A stretch of 64,000 nucleotides of DNA from Amycolatopsis sp. NBC_00345. GTDB lineage: Bacteria; Actinomycetota; Actinomycetes; Mycobacteriales; Pseudonocardiaceae. Location: assembly GCF_036116635.1 (NCBI RefSeq), contig NZ_CP107995.1:6696001-6760000 (forward strand). Reading direction: 5' to 3'. The notes below the pieces were generated by a model that did no database searches, was not told the DNA's origin, and saw only the letters and a list, made by a program, of their open reading frames with translations. The translations under genes and the position numbers were made by a program. Positions 23,945 through 32,609 of the stretch are shown here, one piece after another. Numbering within the stretch: position 1 is the first letter of the stretch; the number at the start of each line of letters is the position of its first letter.

Positions 23945-24742
23945 TCAGACGGTCAGGCCGACCGCGGCCTCGGCGGTGTTCACCAGGAAGGTGAGCGTCT
24001 CGTGGAAGTAAAGCTCCACAGTGGACGAATCGTGGCCGAGGTAGCCGATCGACAGGTCCTGGCCCAGGTGCAGCTCGTAGTCGCCGCCGCGGGTCGAGAG
24101 CACACAGGCGCCTTCGATGGCGGGGGTCCAGATGATGTCGCCGTCGATGATCTGCTTCAGGTGGTCGATCACGGGATAACCGTGGCTGGCCGCCTCGATC
24201 GCGGCGGTGTAGGCGGCCTTGCTCAGCAGCACCGCGTACGGGCCGACGACGCCCGCCGCACGCAGCTCGGCCAGCGCGTCGCCGATCGCGCGCGGGTACG
24301 CGCTCGCCTCGGCGGGCAGGGCGACCGGGCTCAGCGACGAAGCCGGGCGGATGCCGTCGATGCCGGCGTCGGCGAAACCGTCGAACACGACGCGGTCCTC
24401 GGCGTACGCGATGTTCTGCGCGGCGTCCTTCACCGGCTGCCAGTCGGCGTCCTTCGCGCCCCACTCCACCGAATCGACGGCGTCGCGGCTGACCGTGAAC
24501 GGCACCCGCAGGTCGACGATCCGCTGGGCCGTGCGCAGCCGCGCCTGAACCCCCGACAACGGCGACTCGATCTGGTCCAGGTGCCCGGTGCCGACGGCGG
24601 ACAGCGACAGGTCACCGGCCACCACCACGTCGACGACCCGGCGCGCGGAGGCCAGCTCGCGGAACGTGCGGCGGGCCTCTTCCTCGATCTCCGACCAAGC
24701 GGCCGAGGAGACCGGGGCGAGTTCGCGATGCAGGTTGTTCAT
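23945..24742 (-). CDS. Encapsulin shell protein, family 1
   Basis: 265 aa, the standard size. The N-terminal MNNLHRELAPVSSAAWSEIEEEARRTF and C-terminal FLVNTAEAAVGL are typical of HK97-fold encapsulins that assemble into about 24-nm, 60-subunit compartments. Its ATG overlaps the stop of the DyP peroxidase gene by 4 nt (24739-24742), so shell follows cargo by translational coupling. The peroxidase ends in a matching cargo-loading peptide. Confidence 0.95.
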   Translation of the reverse strand: MNNLHRELAPVSSAAWSEIEEEARRTFRELASARRVVDVVVAGDLSLSAVGTGHLDQIESPLSGVQARLRTAQRIVDLRVPFTVSRDAVDSVEWGAKDADWQPVKDAAQNIAYAEDRVVFDGFADAGIDGIRPASSLSPVALPAEASAYPRAIGDALAELRAAGVVGPYAVLLSKAAYTAAIEAASHGYPVIDHLKQIIDGDIIWTPAIEGACVLSTRGGDYELHLGQDLSIGYLGHDSSTVELYFHETLTFLVNTAEAAVGLTV

Positions 24743-25773
24743 GACCGGGCACTCCTTCGCAGACTGCCGATGCCGAGTGACGCATCGGTTTCGGATAGCG
24801 GCTCGTTTTCGGGCTCCGGCGGGGAAGACGGGGACGGCGGGTCTTCCAGGAACCCGGCGGTCGGCACGTAGAACAGCGCTCCGGTGACGGGCGTCGAGAA
24901 GTCGAGGATGCGGTCGTGGTTGCCGGGCGGCGACCCGACGAACATGTTCTCCAGCATCCGCTCGATCACCGCGGGCGACTTGGCGTAGCCGATGAAGTAG
25001 GTGCCGAACTCGCCGTACGCCGGGCGCCCGAACGGCATGTTGTCGCGCAGGATGTCCAGCTCGTTGCCGTCCTCGTCGGTGATCACGTTCAGCGCGATGT
25101 GCGAGTCGGTGGGCTTCTCCTCGTCCGAAAGCTCCACATCGGACAGTTTGCGCCGCCCGATCACCAGCTCCTGCTGCTCGGTGGACAGCGCGTTCCACGC
25201 CGTCATGTCGTGCAGGTACTTCTGGACGACGACGTAGCTGCCGCCGTCGAAGTCCCCGTCGTCATCGACGAGCACGGCCTCGCTCGCGCCGCGGCCGGTC
25301 GGGTTCTCCGTGCCGTCGACGAAGCCCAGCACGTCGCGCGCGTCGAAGTAGCGGAAGCCCTGCACCTCGTCGACCACGGTCACCGCGCCGTCGAGGCGCG
25401 CCATGATCAGCGTCTCCAGCTCGAAGCACAGGTCCATCCGGTCGGCCCGCAGGTGAAACAGCAGGTCGGCGCGGCTGACCACACTCTCGTGCCGCTCACC
25501 CTTGAACACGGGCAGCTCGTGCAGCTCGGCCGGGCGCGGCCCGCCGTAGAGCCGGTCCCACGCCGCGGAGCCGATGCCGGTCACGCAGGACAGGCCGCCG
25601 GTCAGCGACCGGAACCCGACGGAGCGCTGCAGCCCGGGCAGGTCCGTCAGCAGGTCCTTGACCGTGTCCTCGGCGCCGTCATTCACCCGCACCACCAGGA
25701 AGATCGCCGCCCGGGTGAGCGGCCCGACGACGTCCTGCGGCTCGGGCGGCAGGTCCGCCGACGCCGCGGTCAC
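24739..25773 (-). CDS. DyP-type heme peroxidase, encapsulin cargo
   Basis: 344 aa from GTG 25773. The frame is open to 25986, but the extra residues are Ala/Gly-rich and would place an inverted repeat in the gene; GTG 25773 gives the usual DyP N-terminus (QDVVGPLTRAAIFLVV), though its RBS is weak. Catalytic Asp in GFVDGTENP (D153), proximal His in TDSHIALN (H225), distal Arg in ILRDNMPFG (R243). After a Pro/Glu-rich linker the C-terminus reads SLGIGSLRRS (332-341), the family-1 encapsulin targeting peptide. It oxidises dyes, phenols or other reductants with H2O2, probably inside the shell. Confidence 0.93.
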   Translation of the reverse strand: MTAASADLPPEPQDVVGPLTRAAIFLVVRVNDGAEDTVKDLLTDLPGLQRSVGFRSLTGGLSCVTGIGSAAWDRLYGGPRPAELHELPVFKGERHESVVSRADLLFHLRADRMDLCFELETLIMARLDGAVTVVDEVQGFRYFDARDVLGFVDGTENPTGRGASEAVLVDDDGDFDGGSYVVVQKYLHDMTAWNALSTEQQELVIGRRKLSDVELSDEEKPTDSHIALNVITDEDGNELDILRDNMPFGRPAYGEFGTYFIGYAKSPAVIERMLENMFVGSPPGNHDRILDFSTPVTGALFYVPTAGFLEDPPSPSSPPEPENEPLSETDASLGIGSLRRSARS

Positions 25774-25867
25774 CGTGAACCCCGCAACGCCGTCACACCG
25801 CGCGCCATCAGCCCCACACGCCCCTTCTGTCACCTCAACACTGGATCCGCATCGTACTGCGCCGTCA

Positions 25868-25959
25868 GTTGCTAATCCGACGGCAGCCACGGCGGAAAGG
25901 GTTTCGTCGAGCATGTCGGCTGCGGACCGTATCCGCCTACTTTCGGTCGGATTAGCAAC
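25868..25959. promoter_or_regulatory. Perfect 14-bp inverted repeat upstream of DyP-encapsulin
   Basis: GTTGCTAATCCGAC (25868-25881) and its exact complement GTCGGATTAGCAAC (25946-25959), 64 bp apart, between the TetR stop and the DyP start. A paired operator for looping or cooperative binding is more likely than a terminator, given the spacing. The regulator is unknown. Confidence 0.6.
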
Positions 25960-25986
25960 CGGGTACCCGGTTTCGGCCCGGCTCAC

Positions 25987-26622
25987 TCACACGGCCGGGG
26001 AACCCGGGCAGACCAGCAGTTCCAGCAGGCGCGACACGCTCTGCTCGAGGTCTTCGGCGACGCCCTCCTGGCCCGCCAGGTGCTGGAGCAGGGCCCGCTG
26101 GAACAGGCCGTCGAAGGTGGCGTACGCGACCGGCGGGGCGACTTTCGCGGGCACGCCGGCGAACTCGGCGTAGCGCTCCACCACCCGCCAGACCATGGCC
26201 TCGCGCTGCTCGTCGATGTCCAGCACGTCGGCGCGGAAGGACTCCTCGAACAGGCTCTGGTTGCGCAGGTCGTACCAGAGCCGGTGCATCACGGCGTCGG
26301 CGCGCAGGGTGCCGGCCATCGCGGCGCCGAAGCCCCGCTTGAGGTCGGCGGCGGAGTGCGAGGCGGCCACGACGTCGTCGTAACGGGTGACGCAGACTTC
26401 CTCGAACTGGCGGACCGCGTAGGTCAGCAGCTCGACCTTGTCGGCGAAGTAGTAGTGCAGCACGCCGTGGGAGAAGTCGGACTTCTGCGCGATCTCCCGC
26501 AGGCTTGTCCGGGCATAACCCAGCTCGGAGAGCGCCTGGAGCGCCGACTCCGCCAGCTGTGCGCGCCGCTGGGCGAACTTGTCCACGCTGCGGCGCGAGA
26601 TCCGTTCTCTCGCCTCGGTCAC
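25987..26622 (-). CDS. TetR-family regulator
   Basis: 211 aa from GTG 26622 (AGGAAT upstream); the frame continues to 26760 through the promoter, which I reject. The HTH (AESALQALSELGYARTSLREIAQKSDFSHGVLHYYF) spans residues about 23-58. The ligand domain is of the type found next to fatty-acid and aromatic catabolic operons. It is divergent from the SDR/dehydrogenase/ligase operon at 26790 with two tandem operator copies in between, so it very probably represses that operon. Confidence 0.9.
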   Translation of the reverse strand: MTEARERISRRSVDKFAQRRAQLAESALQALSELGYARTSLREIAQKSDFSHGVLHYYFADKVELLTYAVRQFEEVCVTRYDDVVAASHSAADLKRGFGAAMAGTLRADAVMHRLWYDLRNQSLFEESFRADVLDIDEQREAMVWRVVERYAEFAGVPAKVAPPVAYATFDGLFQRALLQHLAGQEGVAEDLEQSVSRLLELLVCPGSPAV

Positions 26623-26687
26623 CACGGATTCCTGTCGGCTCGGGGAGTCCACGCACTCCGCGGACCCCTCGCAGTCTAGCGTCGCAC

Positions 26688-26730
26688 AAAATCTTGACGA
26701 CTGTCCAAGAAAATCTTGACGATCGTCCAA
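26688..26730. promoter_or_regulatory. Two tandem TetR operators
   Basis: AAAATCTTGACGACTGTCCAA (26688-26708) and the near-identical 26710-26730 are direct repeats with 22-bp period (two helical turns). Each centres on a dyad; in the second it is the perfect GACGATCGTC. TTGACG in each copy may double as a -35. Confidence 0.7.
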
Positions 26731-26789
26731 ATTTCGCTGATGATGTGAGCCACGCCGCAATCGGGGCCTGTCTCAAGGAGGAGATGTTG

Positions 26790-27593
26790 ATGGTTTCGTA
26801 CGACCTGACCGGGCGGAAAGCGCTGGTCACCGGTGGAGCGCAGGGCCTCGGGGCCGGAATGGCCGAAGCCCTCGCGGCGGCCGGTGCCGCCGTTGTCATC
26901 GGCGACGTGCAGGAAGACCTGGGCCGCGCGACGGCCGACGCGATCAAGCAGACCGGCGCCACCGCGGGCTTCGTCCGGCTCGACGTCACCGACGACGAGA
27001 ACTGGGAACGGGCCGTCACCGAGGTCGTCGCCGAACTGGGCGGGCTGGACATCGTGGTGAACAACGCCGGCGTCGAGATCACCGGGCTGGTCGCCGACCT
27101 CGACCCGGCCGGCGTGCGGAAGATGCTCGAGGTCAACGTGCTCGGCACTTCGCTCGGCGTGAAGCACGCCTTCCGCGCCATGCGCCCGGGCGGCGCGGCG
27201 GGGGCCGGCGGCGCGGTGGTGAACATTTCGTCGGTCGCGGCGATCATCGCCTTCCCCGGTATCGCGGGCTATTCCGCCACCAAGTCGGCCGTCGACCGGC
27301 TCACCCGGGTGGCCGCGATGGAGTCCGGGAAGCTCGGTTACGGCGTGCGCGTGAACTGCGTCTACCCCGGCCTCGTGCCCACGCAGATGGGCAGCCAGCT
27401 GGCGCAGGACGTGGTCGACGTCGGGCTGTTCCCCAGCGTCGAGGACGCGATCGGCGCCGTCGTCTCGCAGACGCCGGCCGGGCGACTGGGCGAGGTCTCC
27501 GACATGGCCGACGCGGTGGTGTTCCTCGCCTCCGACGCCGCCCGCTTCATCACCGGCGCCGGCCTGCCGGTCGACGGCGGCATGGGCATGTGA
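26790..27593 (+). CDS. SDR-family oxidoreductase of the TetR-controlled operon
   Basis: 267 aa from ATG 26790, the start best spaced from AAGGAGGA (26775-26782); ATG 26784 is too close. Cofactor motif GGAQGLG, VVNNAGV, Ser in VNISSV, YSATK active site. First gene of a three-gene operon with a saccharopine-dehydrogenase-like protein and an AMP-forming ligase. This combination suggests oxidation of a hydroxy-acid or alcohol whose acid is activated to a CoA ester; the substrate is unknown. Confidence 0.88.
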   Translation: MVSYDLTGRKALVTGGAQGLGAGMAEALAAAGAAVVIGDVQEDLGRATADAIKQTGATAGFVRLDVTDDENWERAVTEVVAELGGLDIVVNNAGVEITGLVADLDPAGVRKMLEVNVLGTSLGVKHAFRAMRPGGAAGAGGAVVNISSVAAIIAFPGIAGYSATKSAVDRLTRVAAMESGKLGYGVRVNCVYPGLVPTQMGSQLAQDVVDVGLFPSVEDAIGAVVSQTPAGRLGEVSDMADAVVFLASDAARFITGAGLPVDGGMGM

Positions 27594-27630
27594 CCGGGCT
27601 CCTCGAACACCACTACCGAAAGGCCGATTC

Positions 27631-28758
27631 ATGAGCAGCGCCAAGCCCGTTGTCGTCTACGGGGCCTCCGGCTACACCGGCAGGCTGATCTGCGAGTACC
27701 TCCGCGAGTACAACGTCCCCTTCATCGCCGCGGGCCGCGACAAGGCCCGGCTGCAGGAAACGCTCGACCACATCCCCGGCCTCGACACCGTGGACCACGA
27801 GGTGGTCGAGGTCGCGCACGAAGTCGAGCCGTTGAGCGAGCTGTTCGCCGACGCCAAGGTCGTCTGCAACACCGTGGGCCCGTTCAGCGAGTACGGCCAC
27901 GAGGTCGTCGAGGCCTGCGCCCGCACCGGCACGCACTACCTCGACACCACCGGCGAGCAGGACTGGCTGATCACCGCCGAGGAGCAGTACGGCGCGCGGA
28001 TGGCCGAGCAGGGCCTGCTGCTCTCGCCCGGCGTCGCGCAGATGTACACCACCGGCGAGATCGCGGCGAACCTCTGCCTCGAGACGCCCGGACTGGACAC
28101 TTTGGACATCCTGGTGTTCTGGAAGGGTTACCCCACCGTCGCTTCGACGAGGACGATCCTGGTCAACGCCGCGCTTTCCTCGGCGTACTACCTGGAGCAG
28201 AACGAGTACCAGCCGTGGCCCGCGGACGGCGGCCCGCAGGACGTCGTCGTGCCCGGCTATCACGAAGTCGGGCTGGCGCTGCCCTGGGGCGGCACCTCGC
28301 ACCCGGTGTGGTTCAAGCGCGACCCGCGGGTGGCGAACGTCAAGGCCCTCGGCGGCGTCTTCGACCGCGCGCTGATGCAGGGCGTGCCGCAGATCGTCGC
28401 GGCCGTGCTGGAGCAGGTGAAGGACCTGCCCGAGGCGGAGAAGATCAAGGTGCTGCACGAGCAGGCCGCCGCGGTGCGCGACGAGATGCCGCCGCGGGAG
28501 AACCAGCGGCTCAACACGTCGCTGGACTCGGTGCACGCGTCCGGTCCGCTGGGCCGCGCGCACTGCGTCATCCACGGCACCTGCAACTACAAGCAGACCG
28601 GGCTGATGCAGGCCTACGCCGCGTATTCGCTGCTGCAGCAGCCGCCGAAGCAGGCCGGGTTCGCCTCCGCCTGCCAGGCGTTCGGGCACCGGGAGCTGCT
28701 CGGCGTGCTCCGGAGTTTCGGCCTGGTGTCGAACCCGGTCCTGACCGTGCACGCCTGA
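27631..28758 (+). CDS. Saccharopine dehydrogenase-like NAD(P)-binding protein
   Basis: 375 aa with the Rossmann motif VVYGASGYTGRLICEYL at the N-terminus and the family segment VVCNTVGPFSEYGHEVVEAC, THYLDTTGEQDW (residues about 90-120). Members of the SCCPDH/trans-acting enoyl reductase-like group act in lipid and polyketide metabolism; true saccharopine dehydrogenase activity is unlikely in this context. It begins 37 nt after the SDR stop, with ACCGAAAGG upstream, and is followed 16 nt later by the ligase gene. It may be a reductase acting on a CoA- or acid-linked intermediate, which is inference. Confidence 0.82.
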   Translation: MSSAKPVVVYGASGYTGRLICEYLREYNVPFIAAGRDKARLQETLDHIPGLDTVDHEVVEVAHEVEPLSELFADAKVVCNTVGPFSEYGHEVVEACARTGTHYLDTTGEQDWLITAEEQYGARMAEQGLLLSPGVAQMYTTGEIAANLCLETPGLDTLDILVFWKGYPTVASTRTILVNAALSSAYYLEQNEYQPWPADGGPQDVVVPGYHEVGLALPWGGTSHPVWFKRDPRVANVKALGGVFDRALMQGVPQIVAAVLEQVKDLPEAEKIKVLHEQAAAVRDEMPPRENQRLNTSLDSVHASGPLGRAHCVIHGTCNYKQTGLMQAYAAYSLLQQPPKQAGFASACQAFGHRELLGVLRSFGLVSNPVLTVHA

Positions 28759-28774
28759 GGCGGGAGGACGAGCG

Positions 28775-30313
28775 GTGCGACTGAGCGACTATCTGGACAA
28801 GGGCGCCTCCCTGGACCCCGGAGCGCCCTGCCTCACCATGGCCGGCACGTCCTTCAGCTACGGCGACGTGCGGGAGCTGTCCTGGCGGGTCGCGCGGGCG
28901 CTGGCGCGCTCGGGTGTCCGGCCGGGCGACAAGGTCGCGATCCTGTCCGGGAACGACCCCGTCTCGTTCGGCTGTGTGTTCGGCATCAGCCGGGCGGGCG
29001 CGGTGTGGTGCCCGGTCAACCCGCGCAACGAGGCGGCCGAGAACTCGGAGCTGCTGGACCTGTTCGACTGCACCTGCCTGCTCGTGCAGGAGTCGTTCGC
29101 ACCGCTCGTCTCCCGGATCCGGCCACTGCTGCCGAAGCTGGCCACGGTGGTCTGCCTCGACGGCTCGATCCCCGGCACCGTCTCGATGCCGGACTGGCTC
29201 GACGGGCTCGAAGACGGGCCGTGGGAAGCCGAACCGCCGGACGACGTGGTGATGCTCGTCGGCACCGGCGGTACCACCGGGCGGCCCAAGGGCGTGGTGC
29301 TCACCGGGCACAACGTCGAGACGATGTCCGCGCTCACGCTGATGAGCTACCCGTTCTCCGGGCGGCCGCGGTACCTGGCGCTGGCGCCGCTGACACACGC
29401 GGCGGGAGTGCTGTGCTTCCCGGTGATGGCGCTGGGCGGCGAGATCGTGGTGATGCCGGCGCCGGACCTCGGCGAGTTCCTCACGCTGGTCGAGCGGCAC
29501 CGCGTCACGCACAGCTTCCTGCCGCCGACGCTGATCTACCTGCTGCTGGACAAACCGGAGCTGGCGAAGACGGACCTGTCGTCGCTGCAGTGCCTCTGGT
29601 ACGGCGCCGCGCCGATGTCGGCCACCAAGCTGGAGGAGGCGATCACGCGGATCGGGCCGGTGCTGGGCCAGCTGTTCGGGCAGAGCGAGGCGCCGATGAT
29701 GATCTCGACCCTGGCGCCGTCCGAGCACTTCCACGCCGACGGCTCGCTCGCCCGCGAGCGGTTCACCTCCGCCGGACGGCCGACGCCGCTGACGCAGGTC
29801 GCGATCATGGCCGAGTCCGGCGCGCTGCTGCCGCCCGGCGAACGCGGCGAGATCGTGGTCCGCGGCCCGCTCGTGATGCCGGGTTACTACCGGGATCCCG
29901 ACGCCACCAAGGCCGTGAGCGAGCACGGCTGGCACCACACGGGCGACATCGGCTACCTGGACGCCGGGCACTACCTGTACATCGTGGACCGGGCGAAGGA
30001 CATGATCATCACCGGTGGTTTCAACGTCTACTCCGCCGAAGTCGAGCAGGCCCTGATGACTCACCCGGCGGTGCAGGACTGCGCCGTGGTCGGGCTGCCG
30101 CACGAGAAGTGGGGCGAGCAGGTGACCGCCGTGGTCAAGCTCCACAGTGGACAGACGGTGTCGCCGGACGAGCTGCGCGCACTGGTGAAGGAGCGGCTGG
30201 GCAGCGTCAAGTCGCCGAAGACGGTGCTCGTCTGGCCGGACCTGCCGCGGTCGAAGGTCGGGAAGGTGCTGAAGACGGACGTCAAGGCGCGGCTGCTGGA
30301 GCAGTTCCGCTGA
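28775..30313 (+). CDS. AMP-forming acyl-CoA synthetase
   Basis: 512 aa, ANL superfamily. The GTG start at 28775 has GGGAGGA upstream. P-loop-like GTGGTTGRPKG near residue 168, adenine region, WHHTGDIGYLD and DRAKDMIITGGFNVYSAEVE (hinge Asp/Arg, about 407-425), C-terminal catalytic Lys in RSKVGKVLK. It activates a carboxylic acid to acyl-AMP and then CoA thioester. Last gene of the TetR-regulated operon; medium-chain, cyclic or aromatic acids are all possible. Confidence 0.92.
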   Translation: MRLSDYLDKGASLDPGAPCLTMAGTSFSYGDVRELSWRVARALARSGVRPGDKVAILSGNDPVSFGCVFGISRAGAVWCPVNPRNEAAENSELLDLFDCTCLLVQESFAPLVSRIRPLLPKLATVVCLDGSIPGTVSMPDWLDGLEDGPWEAEPPDDVVMLVGTGGTTGRPKGVVLTGHNVETMSALTLMSYPFSGRPRYLALAPLTHAAGVLCFPVMALGGEIVVMPAPDLGEFLTLVERHRVTHSFLPPTLIYLLLDKPELAKTDLSSLQCLWYGAAPMSATKLEEAITRIGPVLGQLFGQSEAPMMISTLAPSEHFHADGSLARERFTSAGRPTPLTQVAIMAESGALLPPGERGEIVVRGPLVMPGYYRDPDATKAVSEHGWHHTGDIGYLDAGHYLYIVDRAKDMIITGGFNVYSAEVEQALMTHPAVQDCAVVGLPHEKWGEQVTAVVKLHSGQTVSPDELRALVKERLGSVKSPKTVLVWPDLPRSKVGKVLKTDVKARLLEQFR

Positions 30314-30323
30314 CCGTCGCCGC

Positions 30324-30340
30324 CTACGACAGCCGTGTAG
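30324..30340. promoter_or_regulatory. BlaI operator overlapping the promoter
   Basis: CTACGACAGCCGTGTAG, with CTAC/GTAG ends and half-site CTACGACA like actinobacterial BlaI boxes. The overlapping TAGATT (30338-30343) is a -10 located 6 nt before the ATG, so the BlaI mRNA may be leaderless. Confidence 0.6.
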
Positions 30341-30349
30341 ATTCGAGGT

Positions 30350-30721
30350 ATGCGTGAAGAGCGGGGCAGTAGGCGGGCACCCGGCGAGCTGGAGGCCGAG
30401 GTGCTCGCCGTGCTGTGGGAGGCGGGCGAGCCGGTGTCGGCCACGGACGTGCAGCAGCGCCTCGGCGGCGGGCTGGCTTACACGACCGTGGTGACGATCC
30501 TTTCGCGGCTGTTCGAGAAGGGCGTGGCCACCAGGGAGAAGCAGGGGCGCTCGTTCGCCTACCGCCCGGTAGACGACGAGCCCGGCCTCGCCGCGCGGCG
30601 GATGACCAAGGTGCTCGACGCGGAGGCCGACCGCACCAGCGTGCTCGCCCGGTTCGTCTCGAACCTCTCCGCCGACGATGAACGGCTCCTGCGCGATCTG
30701 CTCGACGCGGAGGGGGCCTGA
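30350..30721 (+). CDS. BlaI/MecI-family winged-helix repressor
   Basis: 123 aa. It has the BlaI wing-helix pattern (ELEAEVLAVLWEAGEPVSATDVQ, YTTVVTILSRLFEKGVATREKQGRSFAYRPV) and a C-terminal dimerisation helix. It is normally inactivated by cleavage after signalling by an M56 membrane protease, which is encoded 2 nt downstream. An operator overlaps its own promoter, giving autorepression. No beta-lactamase is adjacent, so the inducer and regulon are unknown. Confidence 0.92.
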   Translation: MREERGSRRAPGELEAEVLAVLWEAGEPVSATDVQQRLGGGLAYTTVVTILSRLFEKGVATREKQGRSFAYRPVDDEPGLAARRMTKVLDAEADRTSVLARFVSNLSADDERLLRDLLDAEGA

Positions 30722-30723
30722 GG

Positions 30724-31641
30724 GTGAACTCCGACTTCCTCGTCCCGCTCCTGTTGCCCCTGGCCGCCTGGCCGGTGGCGCGCTGGATGGCGCCGAGGCT
30801 GTCGCCGCGGGCCGGGAGCTGGTTGTTGACCGGCGGTGCGCTCGTGCTCGCACTCGGGAGCACGGCGGCGCTCGCCGTGCAGGCTGCGGCCGGGCTCTCA
30901 CTCATACCCGCGATCGCCGCGCTGGGGCGGTTCTCCCCGGCTGCGTTCCGCGGGTCGGACGAAGTCGACGTGCCGCTCTCCATCGCCTGCGGGCTCGTCC
31001 TGACCGGCGTCGCCTTCGCGTTGGTCCGCGCGGCGCTGCGGTACCGGCGCTGGCACCGGCGGGTCCACGCCGAGCTGGACACGCACCGTCGCGGGGCCGG
31101 CGTGATCCTGTTGCCCGGCGCGGAGCCCGTGGCGTTCGCCGTCGCGGGCGGCGGCGGGCGGATCGCCGTGTCCAGCGGCATGCTGGCCGCGCTCGAGCCC
31201 CGCGAGCGCCGGGCGTTGCTGGCCCACGAACGCGCGCACCTCAGCCTGCGCCACCACTACTTCGCGGCCGCCGTCACCTTCGCCGCGGCGCTCAGCCCGT
31301 TGGTCCGCCCACTCGCCACCGCGGCCCGATTCTCCTTGGAGCGATGGGCGGACGAAGCCGCCGCGAACCACGTCGGCGACCGTCGGCTCGTGGCCACCGC
31401 CGTCGCCAAAGCGGCGCTGGCGAGCGCCCCGAATTCGTCGTACGCGCTCGCGGCGACGGGCGGCCCGGTGCCGCGGCGCGTGCTCGCCCTGCTGTCCCCG
31501 AAGTCCGGCCGGCGGTCACTGGCCGCGCTCGCCGCCGCGGCCGTCCTGGCCGTGTGCGCCTGGTCGGCCGGCACCGCGCTGGACGCGGCCGCCGACTTCC
31601 ACTCGGGCATCGAGATCGCCCAGCACAGCGACCGACCGTAA
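30724..31641 (+). CDS. M56-family membrane metallopeptidase (BlaR1/MecR1-like, no sensor domain)
   Basis: 305 aa, GTG start 2 nt after the blaI-like stop. Four hydrophobic segments surround a zinc-protease motif HERAH (ALLAHERAHLSLRHHY, near residue 165) and a downstream Glu/Asp helix (ERWADEAAANHV). The extracellular penicillin-binding domain of BlaR1 is absent; the C-terminus is a short segment after the last hydrophobic stretch. It probably triggers BlaI cleavage in response to an envelope signal, as inferred for similar actinobacterial pairs. Confidence 0.88.
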   Translation: MNSDFLVPLLLPLAAWPVARWMAPRLSPRAGSWLLTGGALVLALGSTAALAVQAAAGLSLIPAIAALGRFSPAAFRGSDEVDVPLSIACGLVLTGVAFALVRAALRYRRWHRRVHAELDTHRRGAGVILLPGAEPVAFAVAGGGGRIAVSSGMLAALEPRERRALLAHERAHLSLRHHYFAAAVTFAAALSPLVRPLATAARFSLERWADEAAANHVGDRRLVATAVAKAALASAPNSSYALAATGGPVPRRVLALLSPKSGRRSLAALAAAAVLAVCAWSAGTALDAAADFHSGIEIAQHSDRP

Positions 31642-31650
31642 GGACAAGAC

Positions 31651-32592
31651 ATGACAACCACCGTCCCCGCGCCCGTGGCGTGGTACGGCTGCATGGGCCT
31701 CGGCGGCGGCTGGGACACCGAGCCGTACCGGCCCGCCGACGTCGACGCGGCGGAGGCGGCCGTGCAAGCCGCGCTGGACATCGGGATCACCGCGTTCGAC
31801 CACGCCGACATCTACCGCCACGGCAAGGCGGAGGCGGTGTTCGGCGAGGTGCTGGCGCGCACCCCCGGCCTGCGCGAGCGGATCCTGCTGCAGTCGAAGT
31901 GCGGCATCCGGCTGGGCTCGCCCGGCTACTACGACCTGCGCGGGCCAAGCATCGCCGAACGCGTCGAGCAGAGCCTGACACGGCTGCGCACCGACCACCT
32001 CGACGTGCTCCTGCTGCACCGCCCCGACCCGCTGGCCGACCCGGCCGGGATCGCGGCCGCCCTGCACCGGCTGCACGAGCAGGGACTGGTGCGGAGCTTC
32101 GGCGTGTCCAACATGAGCGGCGCGCAGATCACGAGCCTGCAGGCCGAGCTGGACCAGCCGCTGGTCGCGAACCAGCTGGAGATGAGCCTCGCGCGGCGCA
32201 ACTGGGTCGAGGCGGGAGTGCTGGTGAACACCCCGGAGGCGGCGGCCGTCGGCTTCCCGCACGGCACGCTCGAGCACTGCCGCGCGCACGGGATCCGGCT
32301 GCAGGCCTGGGGCGCGCTCGCGCAGGGCGCTTACACCGGACGGCAGCAAACGCCGGAAGAGGTCGCGACCGCGGAGCTGGTCATCGAGCTGGCGAAGGCG
32401 AAGGACACCACGCCGGAAGCCGTTGTGCTGTGGTGGCTGCGCCGTCACCCGGCCGGTATCGCGCCCGTCATCGGCAGCTCCACCCCGTCCCGCATCCAGG
32501 CCTGCCACGACGCCGTGGCGCGCGAACCGGAGCTCACCCACGAGGAGTGGTACACCCTCTGGACCACGGCGCGGGGTGCCGCGCTGCCGTAA
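31651..32592 (+). CDS. Aldo/keto reductase (YdhF-like)
   Basis: 313 aa, TIM-barrel AKR. The catalytic tetrad is visible: Asp in FDHADIY, Tyr of the same motif, Lys in LLQSKCG, His in LLLHRPDPL. NADPH-binding residues are in VIGSSTPSRIQ. It reduces aldehydes or ketones; the physiological substrate is unknown. It starts 9 nt after the M56 gene, so it may be co-transcribed with the BlaI pair. A long palindrome follows that can end transcription in both directions. Confidence 0.9.
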   Translation: MTTTVPAPVAWYGCMGLGGGWDTEPYRPADVDAAEAAVQAALDIGITAFDHADIYRHGKAEAVFGEVLARTPGLRERILLQSKCGIRLGSPGYYDLRGPSIAERVEQSLTRLRTDHLDVLLLHRPDPLADPAGIAAALHRLHEQGLVRSFGVSNMSGAQITSLQAELDQPLVANQLEMSLARRNWVEAGVLVNTPEAAAVGFPHGTLEHCRAHGIRLQAWGALAQGAYTGRQQTPEEVATAELVIELAKAKDTTPEAVVLWWLRRHPAGIAPVIGSSTPSRIQACHDAVAREPELTHEEWYTLWTTARGAALP

Positions 32593-32609
32593 CTTCCCCA
32601 GCGTGCAAG

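Noticed and set aside
23935..23956. Three tandem GGTCAGAC-like units as an attachment site
   Set aside because: Only a short triplicate at a gene 3' end; no integrase, no tRNA and no second copy seen.
25774..25986. Extended DyP N-terminus up to 25986
   Set aside because: The extra segment is low-complexity, has no ribosome site, and contains a perfect inverted repeat that fits a promoter better.
30350..31641. Beta-lactam resistance operon
   Set aside because: The BlaI/M56 pair is present, but the M56 protein lacks a penicillin-sensing domain and no beta-lactamase or PBP is adjacent.
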